The position numbers and the translations under genes are program-made. The notes beneath the pieces are model-generated. The model ran no database searches. It worked only from the letters and a program-made list of their open reading frames with translations, and was not told the origin of the DNA. A stretch of 64,000 nucleotides of DNA from Flavobacteriales bacterium (lineage in GTDB: Bacteria; Bacteroidota; Bacteroidia; Flavobacteriales_D; Sanyastnellaceae): positions 62,001-126,000 of the forward strand of contig JADKIZ010000009.1 of NCBI GenBank assembly GCA_016722445.1. Reading direction: 5' to 3'. This document shows, piece by piece, positions 27,950 to 36,942 of this stretch (position 1 is its first letter; the number at the start of each line of letters is the position of its first letter).

Positions 27950-29422
27950 ATGAGTAAAACCCTGATCAAAAAACCTATTCACACGCTTCTTGCAGATTCC
28001 GAAAAGCACGGACTAAAAAGAACACTTGGTAAAATGAGTCTTATCCTATTAGGGATAGGAGCCATTATTGGTGCCGGTTTATTTGTCCGCACCGCGGCCG
28101 CTTCTGCTGAGGCAGCCGGCCCAGCAGTTACACTTTCGTTTATCGTTGCGGCTATTGGATGCGCCTTTGCCGGATTATGTTATGCTGAATTTGCCTCCAT
28201 GTTTCCTATTGCAGGAAGTGCCTATACCTACGCCTATACAACCATGGGAGAATTGGTGGCCTGGATCATCGGATGGGCATTGATTATGGAATACGCCCTT
28301 GGAGCTGCAACGGTTTCCATTGCCTGGAGTGAATACCTGAATAATCTTTTAGGAGGCGTGATACCCTATGAATGGTGTCACTCGCCGTTTGAATCATCGG
28401 CGGCAGGTGTGAGTGGAATCATGAATGCACCCGCATTGGTGATTTTGTTGGCGCTCACTTTATTACTGATCCGTGGTACACAAGAATCCGCCATTGTGAA
28501 TGGCATCATCGTATTCATCAAAGTAGGTATCGTACTTGCCTTTATTGCCATTGGATTCAATTACATCAATTCTGATAACTACACACCTTATATCATAGGT
28601 GAAAACGTTGCGGGTCACGAAGACTTTTTCAAACACGGATGGGGAGGAATCCTGCGGGGTGCCGCCATTGTATTCTTCGCATTCATCGGTTTCGATGCAG
28701 TGTCTACAGCCGCGCAGGAAGCGAAAAATCCGCAAAAAGACATGCCATGGGGAATTCTGGGATCGTTGGTGATCTGCACCATTTTGTATGTGCTCTTCGC
28801 TCACGTTCTCACTGGTGTAGCCAACTGGCAGGAATTCAAAGTTGCAGGTAAAGAAGCTTCGGTGGCATATGCCATTCAAAATCACATGCCGGGATACGAA
28901 TGGCTGGGAACATTGGTAACCATCGCCATTCTCGCCGGATTCAGCTCTGTAATATTGGTGATGCTGATGGGCCAAAGCCGTGTATTTTTCTCTATGTCGC
29001 ACGATGGTCTTATCCCACCAGTCTTCTCAAAACTTCACAACAAATACAAAACACCTTATAAATCAAACTGGATACTTTTCCTTTTTGTTGGTGCGTTTGC
29101 AGGATTTGTTCCTGGAAGTATAGCAGGTGATCTTACGTCATTCGGAACCCTTCTTGCATTCGTATTGGTATGTGCAGGAATTTTGGTGTTGCGCAAATCG
29201 AATCCTGATCTGAAGCGTCCTTTCAAGACTCCACTCGTTCCGCTTATTCCAATACTTGGCATAGCAGTATGTTCATTTATGATCATCTCTCTTGATCACA
29301 CCACACAACTCGTAGCTGTGTGTTGGATGATCGTAGGTTTGTTCATTTACTTCGGCTATGGGTTATCGAAAAGTAAACTACAACAGGAACATCGTAAATC
29401 GAAATCACTTGATCAAGTTTGA
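27950..29422 (+). CDS. APC-family amino acid permease
   Basis: Inner-membrane amino acid transporter of 490 residues with about 12 hydrophobic helices. The first helix carries the APC consensus ILLGIGAIIGAGLFVRTAA; then PAVTLSFIVAAIGCAFAGLCYAE is split by the substrate-binding break region, and FPIAGSAYTYAYTTMGE is typical of the cationic/YfnA-like subgroup. FFAFIGFDAVSTAAQEAKNP is another family block. The substrate is not determinable from sequence. It is monocistronic, with a terminator right after it, and is divergent from the CvfB-like operon. Confidence 0.92.
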   Translation: MSKTLIKKPIHTLLADSEKHGLKRTLGKMSLILLGIGAIIGAGLFVRTAAASAEAAGPAVTLSFIVAAIGCAFAGLCYAEFASMFPIAGSAYTYAYTTMGELVAWIIGWALIMEYALGAATVSIAWSEYLNNLLGGVIPYEWCHSPFESSAAGVSGIMNAPALVILLALTLLLIRGTQESAIVNGIIVFIKVGIVLAFIAIGFNYINSDNYTPYIIGENVAGHEDFFKHGWGGILRGAAIVFFAFIGFDAVSTAAQEAKNPQKDMPWGILGSLVICTILYVLFAHVLTGVANWQEFKVAGKEASVAYAIQNHMPGYEWLGTLVTIAILAGFSSVILVMLMGQSRVFFSMSHDGLIPPVFSKLHNKYKTPYKSNWILFLFVGAFAGFVPGSIAGDLTSFGTLLAFVLVCAGILVLRKSNPDLKRPFKTPLVPLIPILGIAVCSFMIISLDHTTQLVAVCWMIVGLFIYFGYGLSKSKLQQEHRKSKSLDQV

Positions 29423-29441
29423 TCACCATGATAAACATTTT

Positions 29442-29469
29442 AAAAGGCTGTCTCACGGGACAGCCTTTT
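29442..29469 (+). terminator. Intrinsic terminator after the APC permease gene
   Basis: An 11-bp stem with a 6-nt loop followed by a T-rich tract, 19 nt after the permease stop. Confidence 0.8.
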
Positions 29470-29492
29470 CCATGAAATCACGTTTGAGTTAA

Positions 29493-31283
29493 ATGTTGAA
29501 CTGGCTAAAACAGCGACCATTCTTATTCGTCATGATATTATGTCTGTCAGTGGCATCATATCATCTCGTCAAACACCGCTGGAAAGGTGATTCATGGAAA
29601 AGCACCATACAGAGCGATGGGAGTGGCTATTATGCCTATTTACCCGCTGTATTTATTTATCAAGATCTACAATACCGCTTTTATTTAGATCTGAAAGAGA
29701 AGTATAAATTCGGCGATCTATCTGAGAATTTTCTTTACACTGAAAACAACCGATTGTACAATCGCTATTTCTGCGGTACTTCCATCGCCATGATGCCATT
29801 CTTTCTGTTGGGTTGGGCAGCGGCGGAAATCACTGGACAAGATGCGGATGGACACTCTTTTTTCTTTACCGTTTCGTTGAATGTCGCCGCTATTTTTTAT
29901 GTACTTAGTGGTTTATATCTTATGTATCGGCTGTTCAGTCGCCGCTACAACAAATGGACGGTAGCCCTTATTTGCGCGGCTATTTTTTTAGGGACCAACA
30001 CGTTTACCTATGCCATTTATCATGCCTCCTATTCACATGCCTATTCGTTTGGCTTCATAGCGCTATTCATTTATCTCGCTGATCGAAGCATTCGTCTGAA
30101 AACAAGAAATTCGCTTATTCATCTGGCGTTGTGCCTCGGCATGATCACCATTATCAGGCCCACGAATGCTATTGTTTTATTATCGATTCCCTTTTTATCC
30201 GGAAGCTACGCTTCATTTTTATCATGGTTCAAATTCGCCATACAACCGCGGGTATTCTTACCGGCAGTGATGAGTTGTGTATCTGTCATCTTCATTCAAA
30301 GTTTCATGTATCATGCTCAATGCGGATCATGGTGGACAGATGGATATCCGTATGAAACATTTTATTTCGACAGACCGGAAATCATCAATATGTGGTTTAG
30401 TTACCGCGCAGGTGTGGTGATGTGGTCGCCCGTAGTCATTTTGGCATTGATTGGATTGTTGGTCATGTTAGTGAAAGAACCTTTCAAAGGATTCAGCATG
30501 TTGCTGTTCCTGCTGATGAATTCATGGATCATTTCATCGTGGTGGGCATGGCATTATTCAGGCACATTCGGAATGCGGCCCATGGTAGACCACATGCCAT
30601 TTTTTATACCACTCATTTGCGCCTTGTTTTTTGTCTTACGTAAAGTCTGGATGAAAACGATTTTGGTTATCTGTTTATGTTCGATCACCTTCGTGGGTTA
30701 TACATTCAACAAACAATACATCACGTCCATTATTCCATGGGATGGTATGACGAAAGAAAAGTATTGGTACATTTTCATGAAAACAGGAGGAGGTTATGCC
30801 TTTCGATTATTCGAGCCATATAGACCACCGATGCCACCCCTCCAAAACATCATGATCAAACACATCGCATTTGATCCGGCTGATCCCTCTGCACCCTTTG
30901 TTCCTGTGCAAGAAAACTACCATATAGATACATTGTTGCATTATTCCGGTAAGGGCTTACAACAACTCATCAATATGCCATTGTGGTCTGTTCGTGGTGC
31001 AGGAAAATATTATGGAGAAATTCGGTTGGATGCATTTTATACTTCTGTGTACAACAAGGGTGAGCTTTATGTGAATTTCAAAAGTGGAAAAGAGACCATC
31101 CACTCAGAAAAGCTGTTGTTGGTGATTCCCGATTTCAAACCCAATCGCTGGAATAAACTGCGTTATAGTTTTATTACCGAAATACCCAACTCCACCATTG
31201 ATCATCTCGAATTGGAAATGCACAATGGACCAAACCTACCCGTTTATTTGCAAAAATTGGAGGTCACTTTAGCAAGTTTGTGA
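29493..31283 (+). CDS. GT-C-like polytopic membrane protein
   Basis: A 596-residue protein with about 10 hydrophobic helices in the first 420 residues and a soluble beta-rich C-terminal part of about 170 residues. The N-terminal loop after helix 1 contains STIQSDGSGYYAYLPAVF, placed like the acidic catalytic loop of GT-C glycosyltransferases (dolichyl-phosphate-mannose transferase-like). A conserved-looking ASYSHAYSFG follows. I infer a glycosyl-transfer or related envelope role with modest confidence; no precise family can be named. It starts 70 nt after the permease gene, past that gene's terminator. Confidence 0.65.
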   Translation: MLNWLKQRPFLFVMILCLSVASYHLVKHRWKGDSWKSTIQSDGSGYYAYLPAVFIYQDLQYRFYLDLKEKYKFGDLSENFLYTENNRLYNRYFCGTSIAMMPFFLLGWAAAEITGQDADGHSFFFTVSLNVAAIFYVLSGLYLMYRLFSRRYNKWTVALICAAIFLGTNTFTYAIYHASYSHAYSFGFIALFIYLADRSIRLKTRNSLIHLALCLGMITIIRPTNAIVLLSIPFLSGSYASFLSWFKFAIQPRVFLPAVMSCVSVIFIQSFMYHAQCGSWWTDGYPYETFYFDRPEIINMWFSYRAGVVMWSPVVILALIGLLVMLVKEPFKGFSMLLFLLMNSWIISSWWAWHYSGTFGMRPMVDHMPFFIPLICALFFVLRKVWMKTILVICLCSITFVGYTFNKQYITSIIPWDGMTKEKYWYIFMKTGGGYAFRLFEPYRPPMPPLQNIMIKHIAFDPADPSAPFVPVQENYHIDTLLHYSGKGLQQLINMPLWSVRGAGKYYGEIRLDAFYTSVYNKGELYVNFKSGKETIHSEKLLLVIPDFKPNRWNKLRYSFITEIPNSTIDHLELEMHNGPNLPVYLQKLEVTLASL

Positions 31284-31317
31284 TTTCAGAATTTCAACCG
31301 ATTCATTTATTTGAAAA

Positions 31318-32235
31318 ATGAAAAAGGTATTGAAAATTTGTTCGTTTTTGCTTCTTATCTCGTCGATCATTGGTTTTGTCGCCCTTTGGCTTTTATTACC
31401 TGTCATCATATTGCAGCCACAAAGGTTGGATATCAAACGACAGCCGGCATTGCTTCATCATAAAATAAATCCAGCGGATTATGGACTGGTTTGAGAGGAC
31501 ATCAGTTTTACAACCTCCGATTCGGTATATATCTCTGCGACATTCCTTTCGAGTGAAAATCAACCTGCGAAAGCGACGATTATCATGTTGCATGGAATAG
31601 GTGCCTGCAAAGAAACATTTCTTCCTACCGCTGCAGACTTTTGCAAAGATTCCATCAATGTGGTATTGATGGACAACAGGGCGCATGGTCAAAGTGGTGG
31701 AGAATATTGCACTTACGGTTTTCATGAAAAGGACGATGTCAGTGTATTGGTCACAAAACTGCTGGAGCGCGATCCGACAAATCCCATTGGGTTGTATGGT
31801 ACTTCACTCGGTGGTGCCATATGCTATCAGGTGATTGGTCAAGACCATCGCATTCGTTTTGCCATCATAGAAAGCACATTCGATGATTTAAAAAATGTCG
31901 TACGTGAATACCTCGCGAGATTTATCGGATTCCATTTCGATTCACTTGCTGATTTTGCACTTTGGCGTGCGACACAAGTGGCAGGATTTGAAAGTGGACA
32001 AGTCATTCCTTCTCATTCTGCGAAAAACGCGACTTGTCCGGTGTTCTGTGCGCATGGCACTCGTGATATACACATCCCACTGAATTATGGTATTCACAAC
32101 TATGCACAACTGCAATCAAAAGGCAACGAATTTCATCTTATCTCCAATGCAGACCACAACAATGTAAGTTCGACTGGCGGTCCGCTTTACCGAAAAATGA
32201 TGCTTCACTTTATTCGTGAAAATTCGAAAGATTAG
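31318..32235 (+). CDS. Alpha/beta hydrolase with an in-frame TGA
   Basis: Serine hydrolase of the alpha/beta fold. An N-terminal membrane helix (about residues 5-28) comes first. The oxyanion strand is IIMLHGIGACKETFLP, the elbow is GLYGTSLGGAICY (nucleophile Ser), and late ANHxxD-type residues appear in CPVFCAHGTRDIHIP and NADHNN (catalytic Asp and His). The frame is open from ATG 31318 to 32235 except for TGA at 31492-31494, just before EDISFTTSDSVYISATF. The same frame continues on both sides, so this is a substitution, not an indel. Intact length would be 305 residues. If the TGA is real, only a start near ATG 31585 remains, and it lacks the first strands. Confidence 0.8.
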
Positions 32236-32268
32236 AAAGTGGACGCGATTCAAAAAGTCATAAATAGA

Positions 32269-32294
32269 ATAGCCCCGGACGTTTCCGGGGCTAT
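32269..32294 (+). terminator. Intrinsic terminator after the hydrolase gene
   Basis: An 11-bp GC-rich perfect stem with a 4-nt loop, 33 nt beyond the hydrolase stop. Unlike other terminators here it has little T tract after it, so termination strength is uncertain. Confidence 0.6.
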
Positions 32295-32405
32295 CCACTT
32301 GCTTAACCTTAATTAACCTTAACTACTCTTAATCAGAGAAGCGCGTTTAATTTTTTTAATCTCTTTTATAGACCTGCGCAGGGTGGTGCACAGGATTTTG
32401 GGCTT

Positions 32406-32435
32406 TTAACGGTGGCAGGTTTCTATGGGTTTCAT
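32406..32435 (-). repeat. Partial third copy of the 3'-flank repeat, with a 9-codon ORF
   Basis: Aligns over about 40 nt with the element at 32612-32650. On the minus strand it reads MKPIETCHR then TAA, while the neighbouring copy reads LKPLKTCSR then TAA in register. The rest of 32295-32524 holds TTAACCTTAA-type tandem sequence and no gene. Confidence 0.5.
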
Positions 32436-32524
32436 TTTTTATTGTTAAAATCTCACTCCCCTCCTCAATCCCCCACCACATCAGCATTTCCTCATTAATT
32501 TATTTTCCATAATTCATAATTAAA

Positions 32525-32556
32525 TGAAGAAGCCCCCGCGTTCGGAGGCTTCTTCA
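32525..32556 (-). terminator. Hairpin terminator downstream of the cyanophycinase-like gene
   Basis: A 14-bp stem with one mismatch and a 4-nt loop, flanked by AT-rich sequence. It lies at the far end of the 3'-flank repeat, the same position as the hairpin at 37185-37206 in the other copy. Confidence 0.65.
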
Positions 32557-32560
32557 ATGC

Positions 32561-32641
32561 TTTTTACGGATTGCTTTTTTAAAAACCAAAATGAAACATT
32601 CTACATGGCTTTTAACGGGAACAGGTTTTTAAAGGTTTCAG
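32561..32641 (-). repeat. 3'-flank repeat, copy A
   Basis: Bases 32561-32604 are identical to 37214-37257. Beyond that the copies diverge, but both keep TGAAAC and GTTTCA 37 nt apart (32592-32597 and 32635-32640 here). It lies between the stop of the cyanophycinase-like gene and its terminator. A 20-codon frame open in copy B is interrupted here by TAA at 32612-32614 and begins with CTG. Confidence 0.75.
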
Positions 32642-32700
32642 TTTTTAGAAAAAAAACGCTCAACGATTCAAATTCTCACCATTTAGGCCAATTCAACTTT

Positions 32701-34011
32701 TCATTTTTCGCCCTGAACGAGTATTTTGAAAGAAGAATTATTCATTTGAAACAAATAAATTCCACAAGCGAGATCGCTCACATCAATACGGGAATGAGTG
32801 GATCCGATGGTTCCGGATTTTACGACAATACCTTGAGTATTCATCAGGCTCCAATTCGATCCGATTTGATCTGCCAAAATTCTCACATTCAAGAATTCGG
32901 CACAAACAGTTGGAAACACATGAGGATTCGAAGCCACATGTTCTTCAATATCTATGACCGTTTGTAGAGGACATGTTGGGCCGAATGACACTTCATTGAA
33001 ATACTCGTCACCATCAACCACCCACCATTCCTGCCAGTTACCCCCATTACCTGTCATCCAGTCATTGAGTGAAAATAGATTTGCACCAGACGTAGTTGCA
33101 TTGAGACGATACACATAAGTTGCATGTTGATTTCTCTCCCAAGTAAGAGGTTCTCCTTCGATGCAATTTTCAGGAATGAGATCAGCTTCACAACCATGTC
33201 GTATGAAGTAGACATATTCTTCATAATCCGGCCATTCTCCATAAGCGTATGCCACACCATTTTCATCGATTACTGTCGCAACATATTCATTGCAGGCGAT
33301 ACCCAATGATTGAGGATAACCATCTGCATAAATGCGAGCCATAAAGGCAAGGTGCCGTCCACGTCTATCAGGATCATCATAATGCGTATCTGTGATGACA
33401 TCATGCAAAAAAGGCAGCATCAAAAAATCCTGATGTCCGATACTCATGTATTGGTTGTAGGGATTAGCAAGGGCCACATTCGAAAAAACGGTTCCATTTT
33501 GCGCTTCGAAATAATGTCCGCCGAGAATGGCCATACCCGCACTTGTACCGCCGATTACCGCGTGTTTGACATTCACATGCGTATTCAGGAGGTCTTCCAC
33601 AGGTGAATCTTTCCAATAGTCGACGTAGACTGCCTGATCACCACCAGCAATAAATATGGCTTCTGCATTGGCGATTTGTTGGAGCACATATTCATCATTA
33701 GAAGCTGATGCATCATTAAAGAGAATTGTTTCAACAGAGTTTACCGCCACACCCAGATCGCTGAATAAATAATCGTTGTATCCATTGGCTCCGGAAGCAC
33801 GGATGATCAGTACATCACCTCCATTTGCCCTTTCCAGAAACCAGGTCATGGCGTTGTCATTGTCTGTTGCACCACCAGCGAGTAATATTCCAAACTGAGG
33901 CGCAGGATTCACATCAGTGGTATCACCAGTGAAGTATGTGGTGTAGGATTGCCCAGACATACCCGCGGCAATCATCAACCATAAAACTGCATAAAGAAAT
34001 TTCATACGCAC
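32701..34011 (-). CDS. Secreted cyanophycinase-like peptidase (S51) with T9SS sorting domain
   Basis: Serine peptidase of the S51/cyanophycinase type, 436 residues. A signal peptide covers about residues 1-20. The fold start is FGILLAGGATDNDNAM; FIAGGDQAVYVDYW is the conserved GG(D/N)Q block; the nucleophile elbow is AVIGGTSAGMAILGG; the His motif DTHYDDPDRRGRHLAF fits the D-x-H-F-x-x-R-x-R-x-x-R pattern of cyanophycinases. The last ~75 residues, from VFPTVCAEFLNVR to FKILVQGEK, look like a T9SS type A sorting domain, so it is exported through the outer membrane. The substrate may be cyanophycin or another beta-Asp peptide; not provable here. Confidence 0.85.
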   Translation of the reverse strand: MRMKFLYAVLWLMIAAGMSGQSYTTYFTGDTTDVNPAPQFGILLAGGATDNDNAMTWFLERANGGDVLIIRASGANGYNDYLFSDLGVAVNSVETILFNDASASNDEYVLQQIANAEAIFIAGGDQAVYVDYWKDSPVEDLLNTHVNVKHAVIGGTSAGMAILGGHYFEAQNGTVFSNVALANPYNQYMSIGHQDFLMLPFLHDVITDTHYDDPDRRGRHLAFMARIYADGYPQSLGIACNEYVATVIDENGVAYAYGEWPDYEEYVYFIRHGCEADLIPENCIEGEPLTWERNQHATYVYRLNATTSGANLFSLNDWMTGNGGNWQEWWVVDGDEYFNEVSFGPTCPLQTVIDIEEHVASNPHVFPTVCAEFLNVRILADQIGSNWSLMNTQGIVVKSGTIGSTHSRIDVSDLACGIYLFQMNNSSFKILVQGEK

Positions 34012-34062
34012 AAAGAAAGAGAGAAAACGAACTGATATGCGTTCTGAAATTGATTTTGATTG

Positions 34063-34102
34063 TTAGGTATTAGGTAGTAGGTACTAGGTATTAGGTATTA
34101 GG
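34063..34102. repeat. TAGGTAN heptamer tandem repeat
   Basis: Five to six heptamers of the form TAGGTAT, TAGGTAG or TAGGTAC in tandem, between the cyanophycinase-like gene start and the IS4 element. Confidence 0.85.
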
Positions 34103-34150
34103 ACCGCGCAAGGAATTAATTCGCCAACTCAATTCTCATCTGATAAATTA

Positions 34151-34178
34151 TAATTCATAATTCATAATTCATAATTCA
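34151..34178. repeat. TAATTCA heptamer tandem repeat (4 copies)
   Basis: Four exact TAATTCA units directly left of the IS4 element. The same heptamer is repeated at 37130-37178. Confidence 0.9.
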
Positions 34179-34186
34179 TCACACCC

Positions 34187-35544
34187 GTCCAAAACGTTCT
34201 GAGATGAAAACAGAAAGCTTTGATTAGGGCTTATTTCGTGTTCCAAATTACTCGCTTTTTACAACTACCCCCCCTCTTTAAAAAATTTCAAGCTGGATCG
34301 AATCGATTTTTTTGATCTCATCATCGTCCAAAAATGGTTTGTCAAGCCATTTTTGAAGATCAATTTTGACGAAAAGATTTAGTCTTATAAAAGCAATAAG
34401 GTTGGAAAGATGCCAATCATGTTTAGATGTTCTCTGAAGCGATTTTAGCAACAAAATGGTGATCAATGCTGTCCAAATCTGTATCAAGACCGCATTCATA
34501 CTGGTTCCTATGAATGACTTGATTTTCAGGTGAGTTTTGATTTCTTTGAAGAAAGATTCGATGCTCCATCGACGTTTGTAAAGTTCTTCGATGGTTGATG
34601 CTGTCCAATTAAAATTGTTGGTGAGTAATTCGATGTATTGCTGTCGCTCTTCATCCCAAATTTGAATCAACCTAATCTCTTGTGGATAGTCCTTTTTGGA
34701 TTTGTACAAGCTGAAGTTTCCTTGCCAATCTGCTTGCACATTTGATTCTGATCCTTCTGGTTTAGACCATGGACGCTCTTGCAGATCCATCTTAACATTC
34801 TCACGACATCTGACAACAAAGAAAACACCTTGTTGGGTTAAACTGTGGAGCCAGGAAAAGTCCATATAGCCGCGGTCGGCGACGACTATACTTCCATCGG
34901 GGAACTCAATTTCTTTGGCTGCCGTAATGTCGTGCTTCTTGCCATCACTCATGTCGGCAAACACGGGCATGCATCCGTCAAAATCGAGCACCGTGTGTAG
35001 TTTGATGGCTCCCTTTTTAGCTCTGAACTTAGCCCAATCAAAAGCATTTAGGCAAAGGTCAATCGTGGTGGAGTCCAAAAGAAAGATTTGTCGCTTAGGA
35101 AGAAGTTTGCGTGATTTTTTTATCGTTGGAAGTAATGCATCGTACAATTCAAAGTACATGTCGCGAAACAGCTCCCACGATCTGGACTCGTTGATGTAGG
35201 CCAAGCTCGACTTTTGTAATGCCTTAGTTAAGCCTAAGTGGTTCAAATCGCCGGTAGCAGATCTCATCCCTTGACAAACCTCATTCAGACTGTTGGATTT
35301 TGAAAAATGACAGAAAAGCATTGTTATAAAATGAGTCCAGGAGTCGTTACCCTTACAATGCTTGTTTGACTTGTGTTTGGTTACGAGATTTTTGAATGAA
35401 TCTCTATTTATTTTTTGGATTATTTGAGCAAAAAGTGTGATCTTCATCCCGAAGTTGGTTTTTGTTTTTGTCTTGCAACTCAAACATACCGGATTTATCC
35501 GGAACCAACTTCATTTTTATACTATTTCAGTAAACGTTTTGGAC
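34187..35544 (-). mobile_element. IS4-family insertion sequence
   Basis: About 1358 bp bounded by the 12-bp inverted repeat GTCCAAAACGTT at 34187-34198 and its complement at 35533-35544. It carries one transposase gene. I see no convincing target duplication. Its right end is 7 nt from the start of the IS3 element. Confidence 0.75.
34278..35447 (-). CDS. IS4-family transposase (DUF4372 plus DDE domain)
   Basis: Transposase of 389 residues from ATG 35447. The N-terminus LFAQIIQKINRDSFKNLV matches the DUF4372 head found in many Bacteroidota IS4 elements. The catalytic core shows the first Asp in FLLDSTTIDLCL, the second in IVVADRGYMDFSW, and the Glu in the Y-R-W-x-I-E signature LYKRRWSIESFFKEIKTHLK. 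The frame is intact, so the element may be active. An in-frame extension to 35483 is possible but unnecessary. Confidence 0.93.
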   Translation of the reverse strand: MKITLFAQIIQKINRDSFKNLVTKHKSNKHCKGNDSWTHFITMLFCHFSKSNSLNEVCQGMRSATGDLNHLGLTKALQKSSLAYINESRSWELFRDMYFELYDALLPTIKKSRKLLPKRQIFLLDSTTIDLCLNAFDWAKFRAKKGAIKLHTVLDFDGCMPVFADMSDGKKHDITAAKEIEFPDGSIVVADRGYMDFSWLHSLTQQGVFFVVRCRENVKMDLQERPWSKPEGSESNVQADWQGNFSLYKSKKDYPQEIRLIQIWDEERQQYIELLTNNFNWTASTIEELYKRRWSIESFFKEIKTHLKIKSFIGTSMNAVLIQIWTALITILLLKSLQRTSKHDWHLSNLIAFIRLNLFVKIDLQKWLDKPFLDDDEIKKIDSIQLEIF

Positions 35545-35610
35545 AGATTGTTGTCTCATGAAATAGGTTGACAACCAAAGCTGTTGAAAAGTCTCTAATT
35601 TTAACAAGTT

Positions 35611-35952
35611 ATGACAACAGATGAACGTCGAAGACGGAGATTTACAAAGGAATTTCGCAAGGCTCAGGTTAAGCTTATTGAATCTGGTTCTGTGACCATC
35701 CAACAAGTTTGTAAGCTTTATGAAGTCAAAGTAGGAAGTGTACAGTTATGGGTTAAAAGGTTTGGAACAAAACCAGTGCCCAGCACGATTGTTATTAGCG
35801 ATGTTAGTGATTATAGTAGGCTCAAAGAACTCGAGAAAGAGAATCAACGATTGTTGACGATTATCGGTCAACAACAAGTAGAGCTTGTTTATCATAAAAC
35901 GCTTGTAGACCTCGCTAAATCAAAGCTTGGGGAGGACTATGAAAAAAAATGA
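35611..35952 (+). CDS. IS3-family transposase OrfA
   Basis: Helix-turn-helix DNA-binding subunit of 113 residues. FTKEFRKAQVKLIESGSVTI and QQVCKLYEVKVGSVQLWVKR form the HTH_Tnp-type head. A coiled segment LKELEKENQRLLTIIGQQQV follows, matching the leucine zipper of IS3 OrfA proteins. It ends in TGA 35950-35952 and overlaps orfB by ATGA. Directly before the stop is an A8 run, so a -1 frameshift can make the OrfAB fusion transposase. Confidence 0.93.
   Translation: MTTDERRRRRFTKEFRKAQVKLIESGSVTIQQVCKLYEVKVGSVQLWVKRFGTKPVPSTIVISDVSDYSRLKELEKENQRLLTIIGQQQVELVYHKTLVDLAKSKLGEDYEKK
35942..35949 (+). promoter_or_regulatory. A8 slippery site for -1 programmed frameshift (orfA/orfB)
   Basis: Eight consecutive A bases in orfA phase A-AAA-AAA just before the stop. 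TGA at 35940-35942 closes the orfB frame upstream, so the slip must occur in this run. This is the standard IS3 arrangement. Confidence 0.75.
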
Positions 35953-36869
35953 TTCACCCACTTTTACAGAAGCTTATAGAAAATCAAGATCCAGATAGGC
36001 CGAGTATGGAGTCCTTTTATCGACGCACAGAAGTTTCCCGACAGGCTCATTCCCAATGGTATTTTCGATACTTAAAACAATCGAAGATGAACACCAAATT
36101 GATTGATGAGGTAATACAATACCGCAGAACCAATGATTGTAGAGCTGGTTCCAGGCATCTGTTTTACAATTTAAAAATCAAAGAGCGATACGATATTGGG
36201 GTAACCAAGTTTGAACAATTGATGTCACAACAGGGCTTGAGTCTTCCGGTTGTTCGAGTAAAGGTTGTTACAACTAAATCGTCACGGCAAAGTTGGAACT
36301 ATAAAAATTTAGTTTCCGGTTTAAAGGTCACTGATATAAACCAAGTAATTGTGGGTGACATCACCTATCTTCACCATAATGGTTTGAGGTACTATTTTTT
36401 TGGTGAAAAAGACGTCTATAGTGCTCGACTTGTAGGTTGGAGTCTGTCAATGAATATGAAGGCAGAGAATGCAGAAGATGCTTTAAACATGGTAATAGCA
36501 TGTCGAGGAAGCGACAAAATAAGTGGAAGCATACATCATAGTGATGGAGGCGGCCAGTACTTCTCTACTCTTTTTCTCACTTTGGCAGAAGCAAATAGTA
36601 TTCGAATGAGCAGAGCGAAAACATGTCTTGAGAATGGATATGCTGAACAGTTCAATGCCTATTTGAAACATCACATGCTGCCTCTGATAAAGTCAAGAAG
36701 CATTGCAGGGATGAAGCAAGAATTAAGTAAATTAATACATCACTACAATCACCTGAGAAAGCAAGAAGAACTGGGTTGGATGAGCCCTGTAGAATTTGAA
36801 AAATCGTTAAGCATAAGGAAACGAAAGAAGATACTTAGGATGCACGATTTTGACTACAAACGATTTTAG
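35949..36869 (+). CDS. IS3-family transposase OrfB (integrase core)
   Basis: Catalytic subunit of 306 residues with an rve-type DDE core: first Asp in VIVGDITYLHHNG, second in SIHHSDGGGQYFS, and Glu in CLENGYAEQFNAYLKHH. The N-terminal YRRTEVSRQAHSQWYF helix resembles IS3 OrfB heads. The C-terminal LIHHYNHLRKQEELGWMSPVE is the family closing motif. ATG 35949 allows independent translation, but the active protein is expected to be OrfAB made by slippage on A8. The frame is intact. Confidence 0.94.
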   Translation: MIHPLLQKLIENQDPDRPSMESFYRRTEVSRQAHSQWYFRYLKQSKMNTKLIDEVIQYRRTNDCRAGSRHLFYNLKIKERYDIGVTKFEQLMSQQGLSLPVVRVKVVTTKSSRQSWNYKNLVSGLKVTDINQVIVGDITYLHHNGLRYYFFGEKDVYSARLVGWSLSMNMKAENAEDALNMVIACRGSDKISGSIHHSDGGGQYFSTLFLTLAEANSIRMSRAKTCLENGYAEQFNAYLKHHMLPLIKSRSIAGMKQELSKLIHHYNHLRKQEELGWMSPVEFEKSLSIRKRKKILRMHDFDYKRF

Positions 36870-36910
36870 GTTTTAGGAGGCATAAGCGACCAAAAGGTTT
36901 CACCACAAAA

Positions 36911-36942
36911 AAGCGCACCCTAAAATGCTTTAGGATGCGCTT
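36911..36942 (+). terminator. Hairpin downstream of IS3 orfB
   Basis: A 14-bp stem with one mismatch and a 4-nt loop, 41 nt past the orfB stop. A second, weaker hairpin lies near 36974-37003. The rest of 36870-37129 is the IS3 right end and holds no gene. Confidence 0.55.

Noticed and set aside
28463..29002. A 179-codon minus-strand frame
   Set aside because: It is the antisense shadow of the APC permease.
31492..31494. TGA read as selenocysteine or a reassigned codon
   Set aside because: TGA serves as a normal stop in menG, FtsE and others here. No stem-loop of SECIS type is obvious right after it, and the position is not a known Sec site in this fold.
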